A stretch of 64,000 nucleotides of DNA from assembly GCF_027595985.1 (NCBI RefSeq), contig NC_073303.1, positions 27,227,347 through 27,291,346 of the forward strand. Direction: 5' to 3'. The notes beneath the pieces were generated by a model. The model did not search any database and had not been told where the DNA came from. It saw nothing but the letters and a program-made list of their open reading frames with translations. Every line of letters starts with the position of its first letter. Position 1 is the stretch's first letter. This DNA is from Sorex araneus. Its lineage: Eukaryota > Chordata > Mammalia > Eulipotyphla > Soricidae. Both the position numbers and the translations under genes were made by a program. Shown piece after piece: positions 34,743 through 47,800 of the stretch.

Positions 34743-37700
34743 CTGGGGCGAAACGTGCCAGCAGGTCGGTTGGCCCCGCGCCCTCCCCGAGGGCGGCACC
34801 CACCCTGCTCCGGAAACCCGGCTGCCTGCTGTGCAGCGCTGGCAGCCCGCCCGGCCCCCGGGGGACGCCGGGGTGTGGGCCCGGCCCCTCGCCGCTGTGT
34901 CCCAACCCCGTGATTTGGTGCAGCTGTGGGAGCAGCCCACCCGCGGGCGGCCGGATGCAGAGGGTGCGGGCGAGAGGGCGGCCGCCGTGGCCTCTCACCC
35001 CACACCCTCGAGGCTGCCCGGGGGAGGGGGCCGGCTGCAGGCCTCCAGCTGGGCCTGACTCGTGTGTGTATGGGTGGGGGCGGGGACCGAGGGCCCAGCA
35101 GAGCCCACCCCTCCCGCACACTGCCCTCCCCCCGCCGCGTGAAGGGGGAGGCTGTGGGGGGTGGGGGCCACACCTGCTCCTTGAGCTCGTTGAGCTGGGC
35201 CGTGAGGTGCGACACCAGCTTCATGGTGCAGTTGAGCTTCTCCTGGAGGATCCGGATCTCGTTCTGCTCGCCCTCGCCCTCGTTGCTCACGAGGGACATG
35301 GCCCGCATCCGGGGGAACCAGTCCAGGTTCTTGTTCTGAAACGCACCGCGGAGGGGTGAGGGAGCCCGGGCCTGGCCGGAAAGCAGTAACGGGGGCAGCC
35401 TTCCGCCACACCCGCGACGGAACGGCTCCCCCGGGGAGCCATATCAAGGCCGCGGGCCTCTGTCCATGAGCAGGGCCGGCTGTTTACGCCCAGGACTGGG
35501 AGGGGAGGGGGGCTCTGCACCCAGAATCCACTGCCCTCCTCCCGCAGCCCTGCACCCCGGGAAGGTGCGCGTCAGAGGCTGGGAGGGAGGCCCGGCTGGC
35601 ACGGCCACGGGTCCGCACAGCACACCGGCGTTTCCTACGACTGCGGGAGGGCAGGGGAGGCCCCCACGTGGCCCCTGGTTCCTGTCGCCACTGTGAATTC
35701 TCAGACCAACAGATCAGCCTCCGGGACCAGTTCAGATAGGGACTTTAAAAACAAGTCACACGCCCTGGCCCCCTCCCCCACCTCCCGGAGGGGCCCGGCA
35801 GCCCCATGAGCAGTGCTCCTTCCACCCCACACGCTGCCTGCCGGGCAGCCACCGGAGAAGCACAACACCACTGGCGGGACTCCTGGAGCCTCTCGCGCTC
35901 GGTGCTCAGTGCTCCGAGCCCCTGTTCACCCACTGCCCTCTCGGCCTAGAAACTGGACAGGTCAAACTTGATTCCTCCAAATACTCCGAGGCTGAGACCC
36001 CACGGGGCAGGGGGCGAGAGACCCACCTCCCCTGCCGTCCCTCCCCCTGGGCAGCTCCGTGAGCCGGGGCTGAGGGGAGCGTGGGAGCACCCGAGGTGCA
36101 GCCCTGCCTGACGGCCAGCCGGCTCCCCACACGCGTCCCCGGCCGTCCCCACCCCCGGCCTCCCGAGGCCGCACCTTGATCATCTGGGCCACGTAGCTCT
36201 CGGGCCCCGTGTAGTCCGTCTTGTTCTTCACGCGGACCAGCACGATGAAGTACAGGTAGTTCCACATGTTGTGCTCGAACTTGATGTGCTCCTCAAACGA
36301 CACCGTCTTGTTATCAAACTTGTCGCGCTCCAGCCCTGGGGTGCAGGGAGCCAGGGCAACCATCGGCCTCGGTGGTCGCGTGCGGACGGCCTGGCGCCCC
36401 CGTGCCGGCCCACTCAGCCTAGCCCGGGAGACCCCACCCGCGCAGCTGTAGCCCTGCATGCCGGCTGCACGAGCCAGGGCTCCCGGCCTGAACAGCAAAC
36501 ACCTGCTCCTTAGCCCGCCCTGGGACTAGGGGGATGGCGGGAGGGGGGGAGAGGGGACGGGGGCTGGGCTGGGTCTGGGGGCCAAGGCCGCAGGCTGGGC
36601 TGCAGCTTCTGCCCCCACAGACAGGCTTTAAAGGAGGAGCCTCTGCAGCCGTCCCACCCCTTTCGGCAGCTCCGGCGGGGCAGGCGCCTGCCCCCCACTG
36701 CAGGGGTGAGCCCGCACGCCCCGCGGCCTCACCGCAGATGAAGCACGTGGTCTTCAGAATCTCCTCCTTCTTCTGCTTCTCGCTGCGCAGGTCGGCAAAG
36801 GTGTCGATGATCACCCCGAAGATGAGGTTGAGCACGATGATGATGACGATGAAGAAGAACAGGAGGTCGTAGACCACCCGGGCTGGGAAGAGGGACTCCT
36901 GCAGGGCGAGAAGGGGGCTGGGGTCAGGGCAGCCACCCCGGGGGGCCCTGCGCCGAGGGGTCCCCACGTCACCCATGGGGCACAACTCCCAGCCCGAGAC
37001 CGAGTGCGGGCTGAGAAACGGCGGCCCCGGAGAGCAGCAGGATGGAGCCTGGGGGTCCGGGGTGGGTGGGGGGAGGCAGGGCTGGGGCCCCATGTGCTGG
37101 CTGCCCCTGAGTCAGCTCTAAATTTCCTCCTCAGGACCGTGAGCCTCTCACAGGCTCCTCCCACAGGTCCTGCTCCTCTGGAGATAATCATGTTCTGGGG
37201 AGCTGGGCGACGAAGCCCTGCCTCAGTTTCCCTGCCCTCCCCTGGCCTGCTGGACACTGTGGCCACAATCTGACCTCCCCCCTCCCTTGGGCCTGGACAG
37301 AGCTGGGGCACGCTCCTTCCTGAGAACACAGACAGAGCGGACAACCCGAGACCCAGGTGGGCCAGCACGTGCAAGGACCCGGGGGTGCAGGCACTCACGT
37401 CCTTGGAGGGCTTGCGGAGGATGTCGCCCACGCCGCCCCCGTTCCGCAGCCCGTGGTTCATGACGGTGACAATGCACATCAGCAGCGTGTCACAGGCCCG
37501 CTCCGTGTCCTCCAGCTCCTCGTGCACTATAGGGGAAGCCTGCACTCAGAGCCAGGCCGGCCACCTGCCTCTGTCCCCAGCCCGGCCTGGCCCCGCACAC
37601 CCCCTCACCTTCCAAGGTCTTAGGGATGGAGACCTCTGAGTCACAGTTCACGCTGTCGCTGTCACACGTGCCCATGAAGGCGGCAGCCCCTGGTGTCATC

Positions 37701-40700
37701 CCCAGGGGGTTGGCTGGAAGGAGCAAGGGGAGGTCACCAGGAGGCACTGACCAGCCACCTGGCTCACCTCCTCCAGAAAGCCTTCCTTGATGCTCCTTCC
37801 TCTGGCTCCCAGGGAGGATTCTTCGTGTTCCTGCTTCCCACCCCCTGGGGCACATGCTGGCCAATTTAACAGGAGTCTGCGAGCTCATCCCTGAAGGTGC
37901 CCTCCCGCTCCGTCTGTGTCGGGGGGGGGGGGGGGGGCGGCGGGGAGGCCGACAGGTGGGAGGAAGGCCTCCCAGAGCCAGGGACTCGGGAGCGGAGGGA
38001 AGACCTCGCGAGGGGCCCCACCTCGGGAGTGGTTGCCGGGCAGCCGGTCCACCTCGAGGATGAAGTCGTCCTTGAGGAAGAGGAAGCCGACGATGGAGAA
38101 GAGGTAGACCAGGATGAGGGCCAGCAGCGCCGTCAGCAGGATGGAGCGGCCGTTGCGCGTCACGCTCTTGATGACGTTGAACAGCGTCTCCTCTCGGTAG
38201 ATGAGGTCAAAGAGCTGCCGCGGGGCCAGGCCGTGAGGGGCTGGACCCTGGAGGGTCCCACGCACTGCCAAGACCCCCCCTTCCCTGGGGCCCCCTGCAG
38301 CTCCCCCCGAGCAAGGCCCACACAGGCCACGTGAGAGCGGGCGGGGGAGGCCCCTGGAGAAACCAGAGGGGGGAGGGGGAAGGGGCAGGTGGCCACACGG
38401 AGCGTGCAGGACGCCGCGCTCAGGGCACGCTCGCTCTGTTCAGGGACTCGCCTCACCCTGCCAGCAGCCCTGTCTGACCGACCAGGGGGCCCGGAGAACG
38501 GTCCCAAGTGACAGAGCTGCAGAGCAAGCGGGCTGACAGGCACAGCCGCGGAGGCAGGCGCCAGAGGTCGGAGGGGGCCCGGGAATGACCCTTCGTGCCA
38601 GCTGGCAGCAGGTGAAGGGCCCCAAACATACTGCCTGCCCCCAGTAAGAGGACCAGGGAACTGTGAGGACCCCAATTACCCCCTACCGCGCCCCAGCCAG
38701 GACCCCGCAAGGGCCTCACCAGGATGCTGTAGAACAGCTCGTGGGCAAAGAGCCCCAAGACGCTGGTCAGGATGTAGCCCACGTGGTACAGGAACTCCAT
38801 GTCCATGACCATGGCCTTGTAGCCCCGGATGAAGGTGCCACGGTTACCCACAAAGCTCACCACGAACACGATCTTGTTGGTCAACTGGAAGGGGGGAGGG
38901 GGGAACAAGGCATGTGGTCAGTACCTGATCCTCCACCCCAGGATCCACCAGCCTGCCAACTGCCTCAGTCTAGGGGCTGTGCTTCTTGCAGATGTTTGAA
39001 AACGTTTACAGAAATGCACGTGGGCCCCTGGGACCAGAACTGGGGGCGCCCCTAGCCCACAGCACCAAAAGAAAGAGAGGTGAAAGTGAGGGGGGAGGGC
39101 AGGGTCAGAGAGCGGCCCTTCACCTTGGCGTGCCCCCACAAGTCAGGACATATCTGCATGCAGCTCTGATGGTCTCCGGGCTGCGGGTGGCCTCTGGGGT
39201 GATCTGGGGCCGCAGGGTCGCGGGGTCGCGGGCTGGCTCAGCGCCTGCAGCCCCCGCCACCCATGGCGACATTGGGGAGCAGAGTGGCCTGGACTACAGG
39301 GTCGAAGGCCCCCCCACCGGGGCGGGCCCACTCACGTTGAGGGCGCCAAGGATGTGGAGCGTGGGCCCGATGCCCAGGTAGTAGATGGAGCGCAGGATGA
39401 GCGCCACGATCAGGGCGCGGATGCTGCAGCGCTTGGTGAACAGCGCCGTGACGGAGAAGCAGACGAGGATCCAGAAGAGCAGGGAGATGAGCGGGGAGCC
39501 CAGCACGCCTGCGCGGGGAGGGGGCTGAGTGTGGCCACGCCCCCCACCCCCAGCAGCTCCCCTTCCTGGAAGTCGGCCCCCACACCTGCCCCCAGGCCCC
39601 CGGAGTCCCGCCCAGCACCTCCCCCAAGTCACAGCCCAGAGGGCAGTGCGGGGCTCTCTCCCCATTCTGCCTCCTCCCATCACAGCCTGTTGGACCCCCA
39701 AAGCTGGGGAGAGGCACGGTGGGGCCCAGTAGCCCAAAGCCCCCACCTGTGGATGCGCCCTCCACATAGGGGTAGAAGAAAGCGATGATGATGTTGATGA
39801 ACACGGCCAGGTTGAAGGAGATGCTGCCCCACAGCGTCATGCGGCGGGAGAACCAGTAGATCAGAGGCATGCCTGGGGGTTGAGGGGGACACGAGTCAGT
39901 GGGTCCCTGGGAGCAGCATTTGCCCAGGCCTGGGAAGGCTTCACTGTCCACACAAGCTCCAGGTTCTCATGATGAGAAATGAGAGTGGGAGTCCTGTGTA
40001 TATGTGCGGGGGGGCAGCATCATCCTCTCCTGACTGCCCAGTCCCGCCCCTCGTTGCCACGCCCCTCACTGACCAGCCACGCCCCTCCAAGCCCAACCAC
40101 GCCCCTCTCAGTCTAGCCACGCCCCTCCCAGTCCAGCCACGCCCCTCGCTGCCCAGCCACGCCCTTGCTGCCCTGCCCCTCCATTGCCCCACCATGCCCC
40201 TCGCTGCCACCCCGTGCCCAGTGCTCACTGCGGAGCTTGCGCTGCCACTCCATCTCGTTGTGCAGGAAGGATGACTGGTCGAAGAAGTCGCTCACTTTGC
40301 TGCCCTGCTCATCCTGCTCCGTGGTGGTGAAGAGCCGGTGCTTGGTCTCCTCCGTCAGGAACTGGCAGATGCCGGGCACGGGGAACACGATCTGCTCCAT
40401 GCTGCGGTCCTGCCGCACGATCTGGGCGGGGGCCAGGGGGGTGTCACACCAGCTCGCCCCCTCCCCACCCCCGCCCCGATCCTGCCCCCGCCCGCACCTC
40501 GATCTGGGACGTGTGGTTCTCGTAGTAGGCCAGGGGGTCCTCCTCCTCCTCCTGGGCCGGCTTGGACGACTTGAGCATCTGCGTCAGCTGCTTGTTGTTC
40601 AGGCTCAGCTGTTTGGGGGTGCGTGCCGACGTCAGGCCCGCAGCCGCCCGCTAACAGTCCTCTCCACCACACGCTGACCCCTCCAGCCAGGCTGGGCCCG

Positions 40701-41794
40701 GCTCGGAGCCGGGCCGGCCGCCCCTACAGATCAGGCGCGGGTGTAGCCCAGCCCCAGCTCGGCGATCCCAGACCCACCCCAGCCTCTCCCACAAGTGATC
40801 TAAGCCACACCCCCAGCCTGCGGCTCCGCCCCCACCGGGGGCCTCACCTACCGCTCCCCGCCCTCAATTCTCCGTCCCGGCCCCGCGCTCCCCTTCCCGC
40901 CTCTACACCTAAGCCCAGCTCGGCCAGCAGAGCCGGGACCCCCACCATGGAGGAGATGCCCTCCGCCTCCTCCTCTTGGATGCGCTTCACTGGCTTCAGC
41001 AGGTGCTGCAGCTGCTTGTTGTGCCTGGAAAGCTGAGGGGGACAGCAGAGTCACGGCAGGCCCGTGGGGCGGGGCCAGGCCGCCGGGGGCGGGGCCACGG
41101 GAGCTGTACCTGCAGCGCCAGGATGTAGATGTTGTGGCCCACTTCGCGTGGGCTCACCTCCGAGTTCTCACGCTCCTCCTCTTGCAGGTAGGCCTTCTTG
41201 ATGACGTCCACCTAGCGGGGCAGACCTGTTCAGTGGCCTCTTCGCGCAGCGCAGGGCAGGCTGGGCCCCCGCGCGCGCCCCACCTGTCCGGCGGCCTTAC
41301 CAGCTCCTGGGGCCGCAGGCTGATGAGGATGCGCTCCGCGTTCTCACTGTCGTGCCGGCTCTCCATCAGGGCCAGGAGCAGCTTGGAGGCGTTGTCCTGC
41401 AGGAAGGGCAGGCCGCGGGGTGAGGGCCCTCCGACCCCCGTCCCTGGCAGCCCCTCTGTCCACTCGCCCTTCCGGGGAGCTGAGCTGCTTTGGGGCCAGG
41501 CCCGAAGCACATACATGCATGACCCACTCCTTTGCTTGTACACTCGTGTGTCCGCACCAGCTGCACGCACACCCCCCACCCCGTGCCCCCACTCGCCCCC
41601 GCCCCCGTGCGCGGCCCCACCTTGAGCTGCAGCACCAGGTCCATGCGGTACTTGCACAAGGGGCTGATGTCGTTGAGAATCAGCGCAGTGATGATGTCGA
41701 TGCCGTTGGACTCGTGGGTCACAATGCAGGTCTGGGGGGCACAGGGCCTCAGAACTGAGCCAGCTCTGGGATTGCTGATCCTCCCAGGCCCCCT

Positions 41795-41871
<77 letters not shown>

Positions 41872-44800
41872 CTCTCTCTCTCTCCGCAGCGCCCAGCCCA
41901 CACACACCTGGTTCTCGTGGCAAGGGCCCTGGCAGTACTCGGTGAGGGTCTCCAGGGTCTGAATGACGAGGCCCACGTTGTCCTCGTTGATGTAGAGCCC
42001 CAGCAGCCCCAGGCCCCCGGTGGTGCTGCCACACATGATGTCCAGGAACTGCAGCGTCTCACACACCAGGTTGTAGTTGGTCTTGTTGTTCTGGCAGCGC
42101 AGGAAGTTCTGCAGAGCAAAGAGGGGTGGTCTGGCTGGGCGGGGTGGGAGGGCAGCCCGGGGGGGGGGGGGGGGGGGCTGCACGGGGAGGCAGGCTCGGT
42201 GGTCCAAGGCAGAGGCGCCTGCTGGTACTGGGCCAGAGTGGAGCCAAGCGCGGTGGGCGTGCCAGGGGCAGGGCTCTCCGTGAGGGCGTGGCCGGGGCGG
42301 GGCGGGGCGCGGGGGCGTGGCCGGCGCACCTGCAGGTCCCTGTTGTGGTTCTCGCACAGCAGCTGCAGGAAGCGCAGGATGGGCTGCATGATCAGCACCG
42401 AGGTGCCCATCTCGTTGCTCTGTGCGCGCTCACCCACCTCGTGGCCGGGGTGCAGGCTGGAGCCCAGCGAGAAGCGGGACGGGGAGCCAGGCATGGAGAA
42501 GGAGGCCACCCTGCCTGCAGGGAGAGGCCTGGTGAGGCGCGGCGGGCCCCTCTCCCTCTGTGCCGCCCCCCACCCCATTCCCAGCCACCCGCCCTCACCT
42601 TTGGCAGCCACGTCGGCCGGCTCCCGCTCCTCGCGCGGCTGGCTGCCCAGGTCACTCATGTTGACGGCCACCGTGGACTTGGTCTCCTGCTGTGCCCGCC
42701 TCATGCGGTCGTGCAGCACTTTGAAGAATCGCTCCGACTTCTTGTCGCTGGTCATCAGGTTGTAGAAGGATTTCTGGGGGCAAGGGGTGAAGAGATGGGG
42801 TTGGCACCGCCCCCCTCGTGGAGCCAGCTATAAGCAGCCCCAAGGGCTCCGTCGTGGGCTGCTGGGACAAGGACGGGGCTCAGAAGGGCCCCAAATACAC
42901 CCAGACCTAAGGACGGGGGACACAGTAACCCGGGCCTGTGCCGAAGGCCAGGTGGAGATAAGGGGGTTTCCGGGCTGCCTCCTGCTTCAGTCTTGGCTCG
43001 ACTCTGTCCCCACAGCTGCCAGGGGGTCCCTGCAGACTGACCCCATCTCCTATCAGCTGGAACTTCTGGCTCCTTCCCCCAGAGGGAAAGTGATGCCCCC
43101 AGGTCCCCCAGGGCCTCGTGACAGCCGGTCCCCTCTGTCCCCATCCTGCCACAACACCCACAGCAGCCACTTCCCTTCCCCCCTGCACCCACGGGCTCCC
43201 TCTCCCTCTAGCCTCCCAGCAGCTGCCCCCAAAGTCCCAGCACCAGAGAACCGTGGTTTGCCTCAGGCCCTAACGCAGTGCGGGGCGCACGGCGGGCCCC
43301 AGGCAGGCTCCCTACGGAAATGACGAGTTCCGGCTCGGAGCCGCTGGGAGGGCGCCTGCCTTGCACACAGCTGACCCTGGGACGAGCCCTGTGTGCAGAG
43401 CCAGGAGGAACCCCTGAGCACCACTGGTGTGGCCCCCGAACCCCTCCCACCCCACGAGGAGAAAGAAATGGCAAGTGTGTGAGGCCCCAGCACCAGCGGG
43501 CAGATCTGCCTGGGCACGGAAGGTGGAGGAGGAGGAGGGGAGGAGGCAGGAAGGAGGCCCCAGCAGAGCCTGAGAGGCATGAAGGGGCGTGACGGGAGGC
43601 AGGAGGCCGAGGGAGAGGCCAAGCGTGGCTGGAGCAAGGGGCCGCCCCACCCCCGGCAGCGACCCAGCACCGGCCCCCCCGCCCCCCAACCAGGCTCCCG
43701 GCTGCCCGCCCCTCCCCACACCTCTCTCCCGGCTCCCTGCCACCCCCGCCTGTGTCCCAGCTCCCCATCACCCACACCTGGATCCTGCCCACCCCCAACC
43801 TGGATGCCAGCTCCCCCCTCCACACCCTGCCCTAATCCCAGCTCCCCGCCACCCCCACCACCCCCCACCCCAACGCACACACCTGGATCTCTGTGTTGCC
43901 GCCATCCAGCAGGCGGATGGCCAGGCCGAGGCTCTCCTGGAAGACCTTCTCGTTCTTGGTGCTGGTGATGAGGTCGCACACCAGCTTGGTGGCCCCCTCT
44001 TTGTCCAGCCGGCACTGGGTGGCCGCGATCACCGACCAGTCCTGGTCCGGGCCTGGGGTGGGTAAACCCACTTGAGGGGGAGCCCATGGGGCTGCAGGGA
44101 GGGGCTGTGGCCTGGGCAGATGGGCCCAGCCCCCAAGATGCTGCTGGGACAGTACTGACCGGGCTCCTGGGGTCGGGGAGGTCACCCCGAGAGCTGGAGG
44201 GGACAGTACTGACCGGGGCCCATGGGGTCAGGGAGGTCCCCAGAGCCGGAGGGGGACAGTACTGACCGGGGCCCATGGGGTCAGGGAGGTCCCCAGAGCT
44301 GGAAGGGACAGTACTGACCGGGGCCCTTGGGGTCGGGGAGGTCCCCCGAGAGCTGGAGGGGACAGTACTGACCGGGGCCCATGGGGTCGGGAAGGTCCCC
44401 CCCCAAGAGCTGGAGGGGACAGTACGGACCGGGGCCCATGGAGTCTGGGAGGTCCCCAGAGCTGGAGGGGACAGTACTGACCGGGGCCCATGGGGTCAGG
44501 GAGGTCCCCAGAGCTGGAGGGGACAGTACTGACCGGGCCCATGGGGTCGGGGAAGTCCCCCCTGAGAGCTGGAGGGGACAGTACTGACCGGGGCCCATGG
44601 GGTTGGGGAGGTCGCCCCCCCGAGAGCTGGAGGGGACAGTACTGACCAGGGCCCATGGGGTCAGGGAGGTCCCCCTGAGAGCTGGAGGGGACAGTACTGA
44701 CCGGGGCCCATGGGATCGGGGAGGTCGCCCCGAGAGCTGGACTTGCGGTTCTGGAGGTAGTTCTGTAGCAGCATCTTGCGCAGCTGGTTGCCCTGGGGAC

Positions 44801-47800
44801 AGGAGGACCACAGACACACGGTCCTTCATCTAAGGATCTGCTCGAAAGTTCTAGAACCCCCTGGCCAGGTCCTCCCACTGTCTGTCTGTCCACTGTCCAC
44901 CAGCCTGTTGTCCATCTGACTACTTTCCCCTGCCCTCTGTCCACCCACCTGTTGTCCCTGCCCTCTGTCCACTCTACCTGCCATCCCCTGCCCTCTGCCC
45001 ACCCACCTTGAGACCACCACCCATGGCCCATCCTGTCTGCTGTCCATCCTATCACCCGCCTACTGTCCCTACTGCCCACTGTCTGACCTGTCCACCTTGT
45101 CTGCTGTCCCTCCCTCCCACTCCCGACCCAGCCCACCACCGCCATCCACCCGTCCCACTCAACATACATCCATCCTGCTGTCCACCCCGTCCCTCTGACC
45201 CATCCTCATCCACCCGCTGTACACCTCGGCCCTGCCCCCTGCCCTCACCCTGCCCTGCCCTCCCCTGTCCCTGCCCCCTGCCCCCACCCTCCCCCCTGCC
45301 CTGCCCTCCCCTGCCCTGCCCTCCCCTGTCCCTGCCCTCCCCTGCCCTGCCCTCCCCTGCCCCCACCCTCCCCCCTGCCCTGCCCTCCCCTGCCCTGCCC
45401 TCCCCTGTCCCTGCCCTCCCCTGCCCTGCCCTCCCCTGTCCCTGCCCTCCTGCCCTGCCCTCACCTGTCCCTGCCCTCCCCTGCCCTGCACTCACCCTGT
45501 CCCCGTACTTGCTCTTCTTGGTCAGCATCTGCTGCAGAGTCCGCAGCACCTTCACGCACAGCTTCTCCTCCGACTCCATGAGCTCCTGGGTGTGCTGGAT
45601 CAGCCTGGCGGGATGCGGCTCTCCGCTCACCCACTGCCGCCCCGGCCCGGTGCCCGCGGGAGCCCCGCCCGCCCGCCTGCCCGCCTGCCCGCCGTGCTCA
45701 CTTGGACAGGAAGCCCCCGCTCTCGCAGCGCACGTAGGCCTCGCTGCCCTCCAGGAAGAGCAGCTCGGGCCAGTGCAGCATGTCCACCAGCACCGACAGC
45801 TCGGCCTGCACCAGGGGCTTCAGCCGCTCCTCCAGGGCCGTGATGATGTCCTGCGCGGACAGGACCCTCACTGCCGGCTCCCGGCAACCCACCCCGCCAC
45901 CCAGGGAGGGACCTGGCCCCGCCAAGCCACCCTGCACGAAGCTGGGGCCCTGTGGAGCCCCTCGCCAGGGGAGTGAGCCCCAGGTTCTCAGGGGTCCTGG
46001 GGAAGACCCCGGTCTCCTGCCACAGGGCTCCGGGCCCACCCAGGGAAAGGCAGAGTCGGGAGCAGGGGGCCCAGCCCCCTCTGCGAGCACCACCCGCACC
46101 TGCTGGGCTCCTGCTGTCTTGGGGGCCCTCGCCTGGCGCCCACGTCCCGGGGGTGCCCAGAACCCCCCCGCCCACCTGCAGCTTCTCGATGATGTTCTTG
46201 TAGTCCCACTGGTTGGCCGTGGGGGTGACCCGGGGGAAGGTGCGCGTGGTGGCCTTGTAGTTGGCGGCGTTGCGCTGGGCGGCCGTCACGCAGCTGGCCC
46301 CGCTGCTCAGCAGCACGCTGATGTGGGCGTCCAGGTCCATGGGCAGCGAGATGGCCCTGCCCTTGGCTGCGGGGGACACGCAGGGGGCGGAGCTCAGCCG
46401 GCCAGACACGCCCATCCCAGAGCTGCCTGCTGGGGGCGCAGGACGCAGGCGCTCCCGCTCCAGCCCCCACAGGGACTGGGCCCTTTCCCCTTTCAGACTG
46501 GGCCCTGACCCCGCCTTCCCCCTCCCTCACCATCCCCCCTGAGGCCACCCACCAGCAGGAAACCTGGGGACTCGCCCCCAGCACTTGGAGGAGGAGTAGC
46601 CCCTCCCGGCCGGGCACTCACGGCTGCAGGGGAGCCGCCCACGCACGCGCTCAGGGCAGCCGGGAGCGGGCAGGCCGCGCACTCACCCACCATGGCCAGG
46701 GTCCGGATGCACGCCTCCACGGAGGCCTTGTGTTGCTGCTGCAGCCACGGACACTCGAGCAGCCGCGTGGTGGACTGTAGCAGCTGGACCACGATCGTCT
46801 GGTGTGTCTGCGAGAGGCAAACGGCCCCATGCAGCCGGCACCGCCCCTCACCCCCACCCCGGACAGCCCCAGGCCCACTGAGGCGGGGCATGGTGGAGGG
46901 ACGAGTCTGCAGGCAGCTGCCAGGGGCACGTGGGCCAGTTCGGGATGAGGCAGTCTCTCAGCGGTGCATGGCAACCCCACTGTGCATGGCAGCTTGGGAG
47001 GCCCAGGACTGGGCCTTCTAACCTGACCGCTCACCCTTCTCTTCCTTTAAAACTACTTAAGGAGGAGCCGGAGCGATAGCACAGCGGTAGGGCTTTTGCC
47101 TGGCACTCAGTCGACCCCGGTTCGATTCCCAGCATCCTATATGGTCCCTGGAGCACCGCCAAGAATATTCCTGCGTGCAAAACCAGGAGGAACCCCTGTG
47201 CATCGCCAGGTGTGGCCAAAAGAGCTAAAATAAATAAATAAATAAAATTTAAAAAATTAAAAAACATAAAGCTCCTTAAAGGAACCAAAGAGATAGTGCA
47301 GTGGGTAGGGCGCTGGCCCTGCATATGACCAATCTGGGTCCAACCCCCTGCATCCCGTATGGTCCCCCGAGCACCATCAGGAGTGATTTCTGAGCGCAGA
47401 GCCAGGGGCAACCCCTGAGCACCACCAAGAGTGGCCCAAGAAACAAAAGTCAAAAAAAATTTTTTAAAACACCCTAAAACTGCTTAAACTCAAACCTGGG
47501 TCAGCCGTGTGCAGGCCGAGTGCCCTCCCGGCTGCCCCAGGCCTTGGCCCCAGGGGTCCTACAGGTGGGCTCCCGCCCCTGCCCGTCCCCACCTGCAGGG
47601 ACGTGCTGTTCTCGGAGAACGGGGAGCTGAAGAAGGCGTTGATGGTGTCCAGGACCACGGTCAGCACGTACTTCTCCAGCGTGGTGTCCGCCACGCGCTT
47701 CTCGCGCTTGATGCAGACCTGCGGTGGGGGAGCGTGAGGCGGGGGCGGGGGCCAACGCGGGGCCCCCCACACCGGCCCCCAGGGGCTTCCCGGGCCCCGC

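Larger units (their letters stand above)
46808..47592. other. ITPR3 intron with two SINEs
   Basis: The 785-bp intron contains two consecutive sense-of-window SINEs (47061-47260 and 47281-47465) and otherwise GC-rich unique sequence. Confidence 0.7.

Noticed and set aside
41154-42755. A 533-residue continuous open frame on the - strand
   Set aside because: It is ITPR3 exons read through short introns. The joined exons with GT-AG borders give the conserved protein instead, and the Val-Cys run is the CA microsatellite.
44149-44755. A regular direct-repeat array that could suggest a CRISPR
   Set aside because: The units are contiguous with no unique spacers, in a mammalian intron, and derive from an ITPR3 exon-intron junction.
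45008-45976. A 322-residue Pro/Leu/Ser-rich + strand open frame
   Set aside because: It is mostly the antisense of the C-rich array and of ITPR3 exons.
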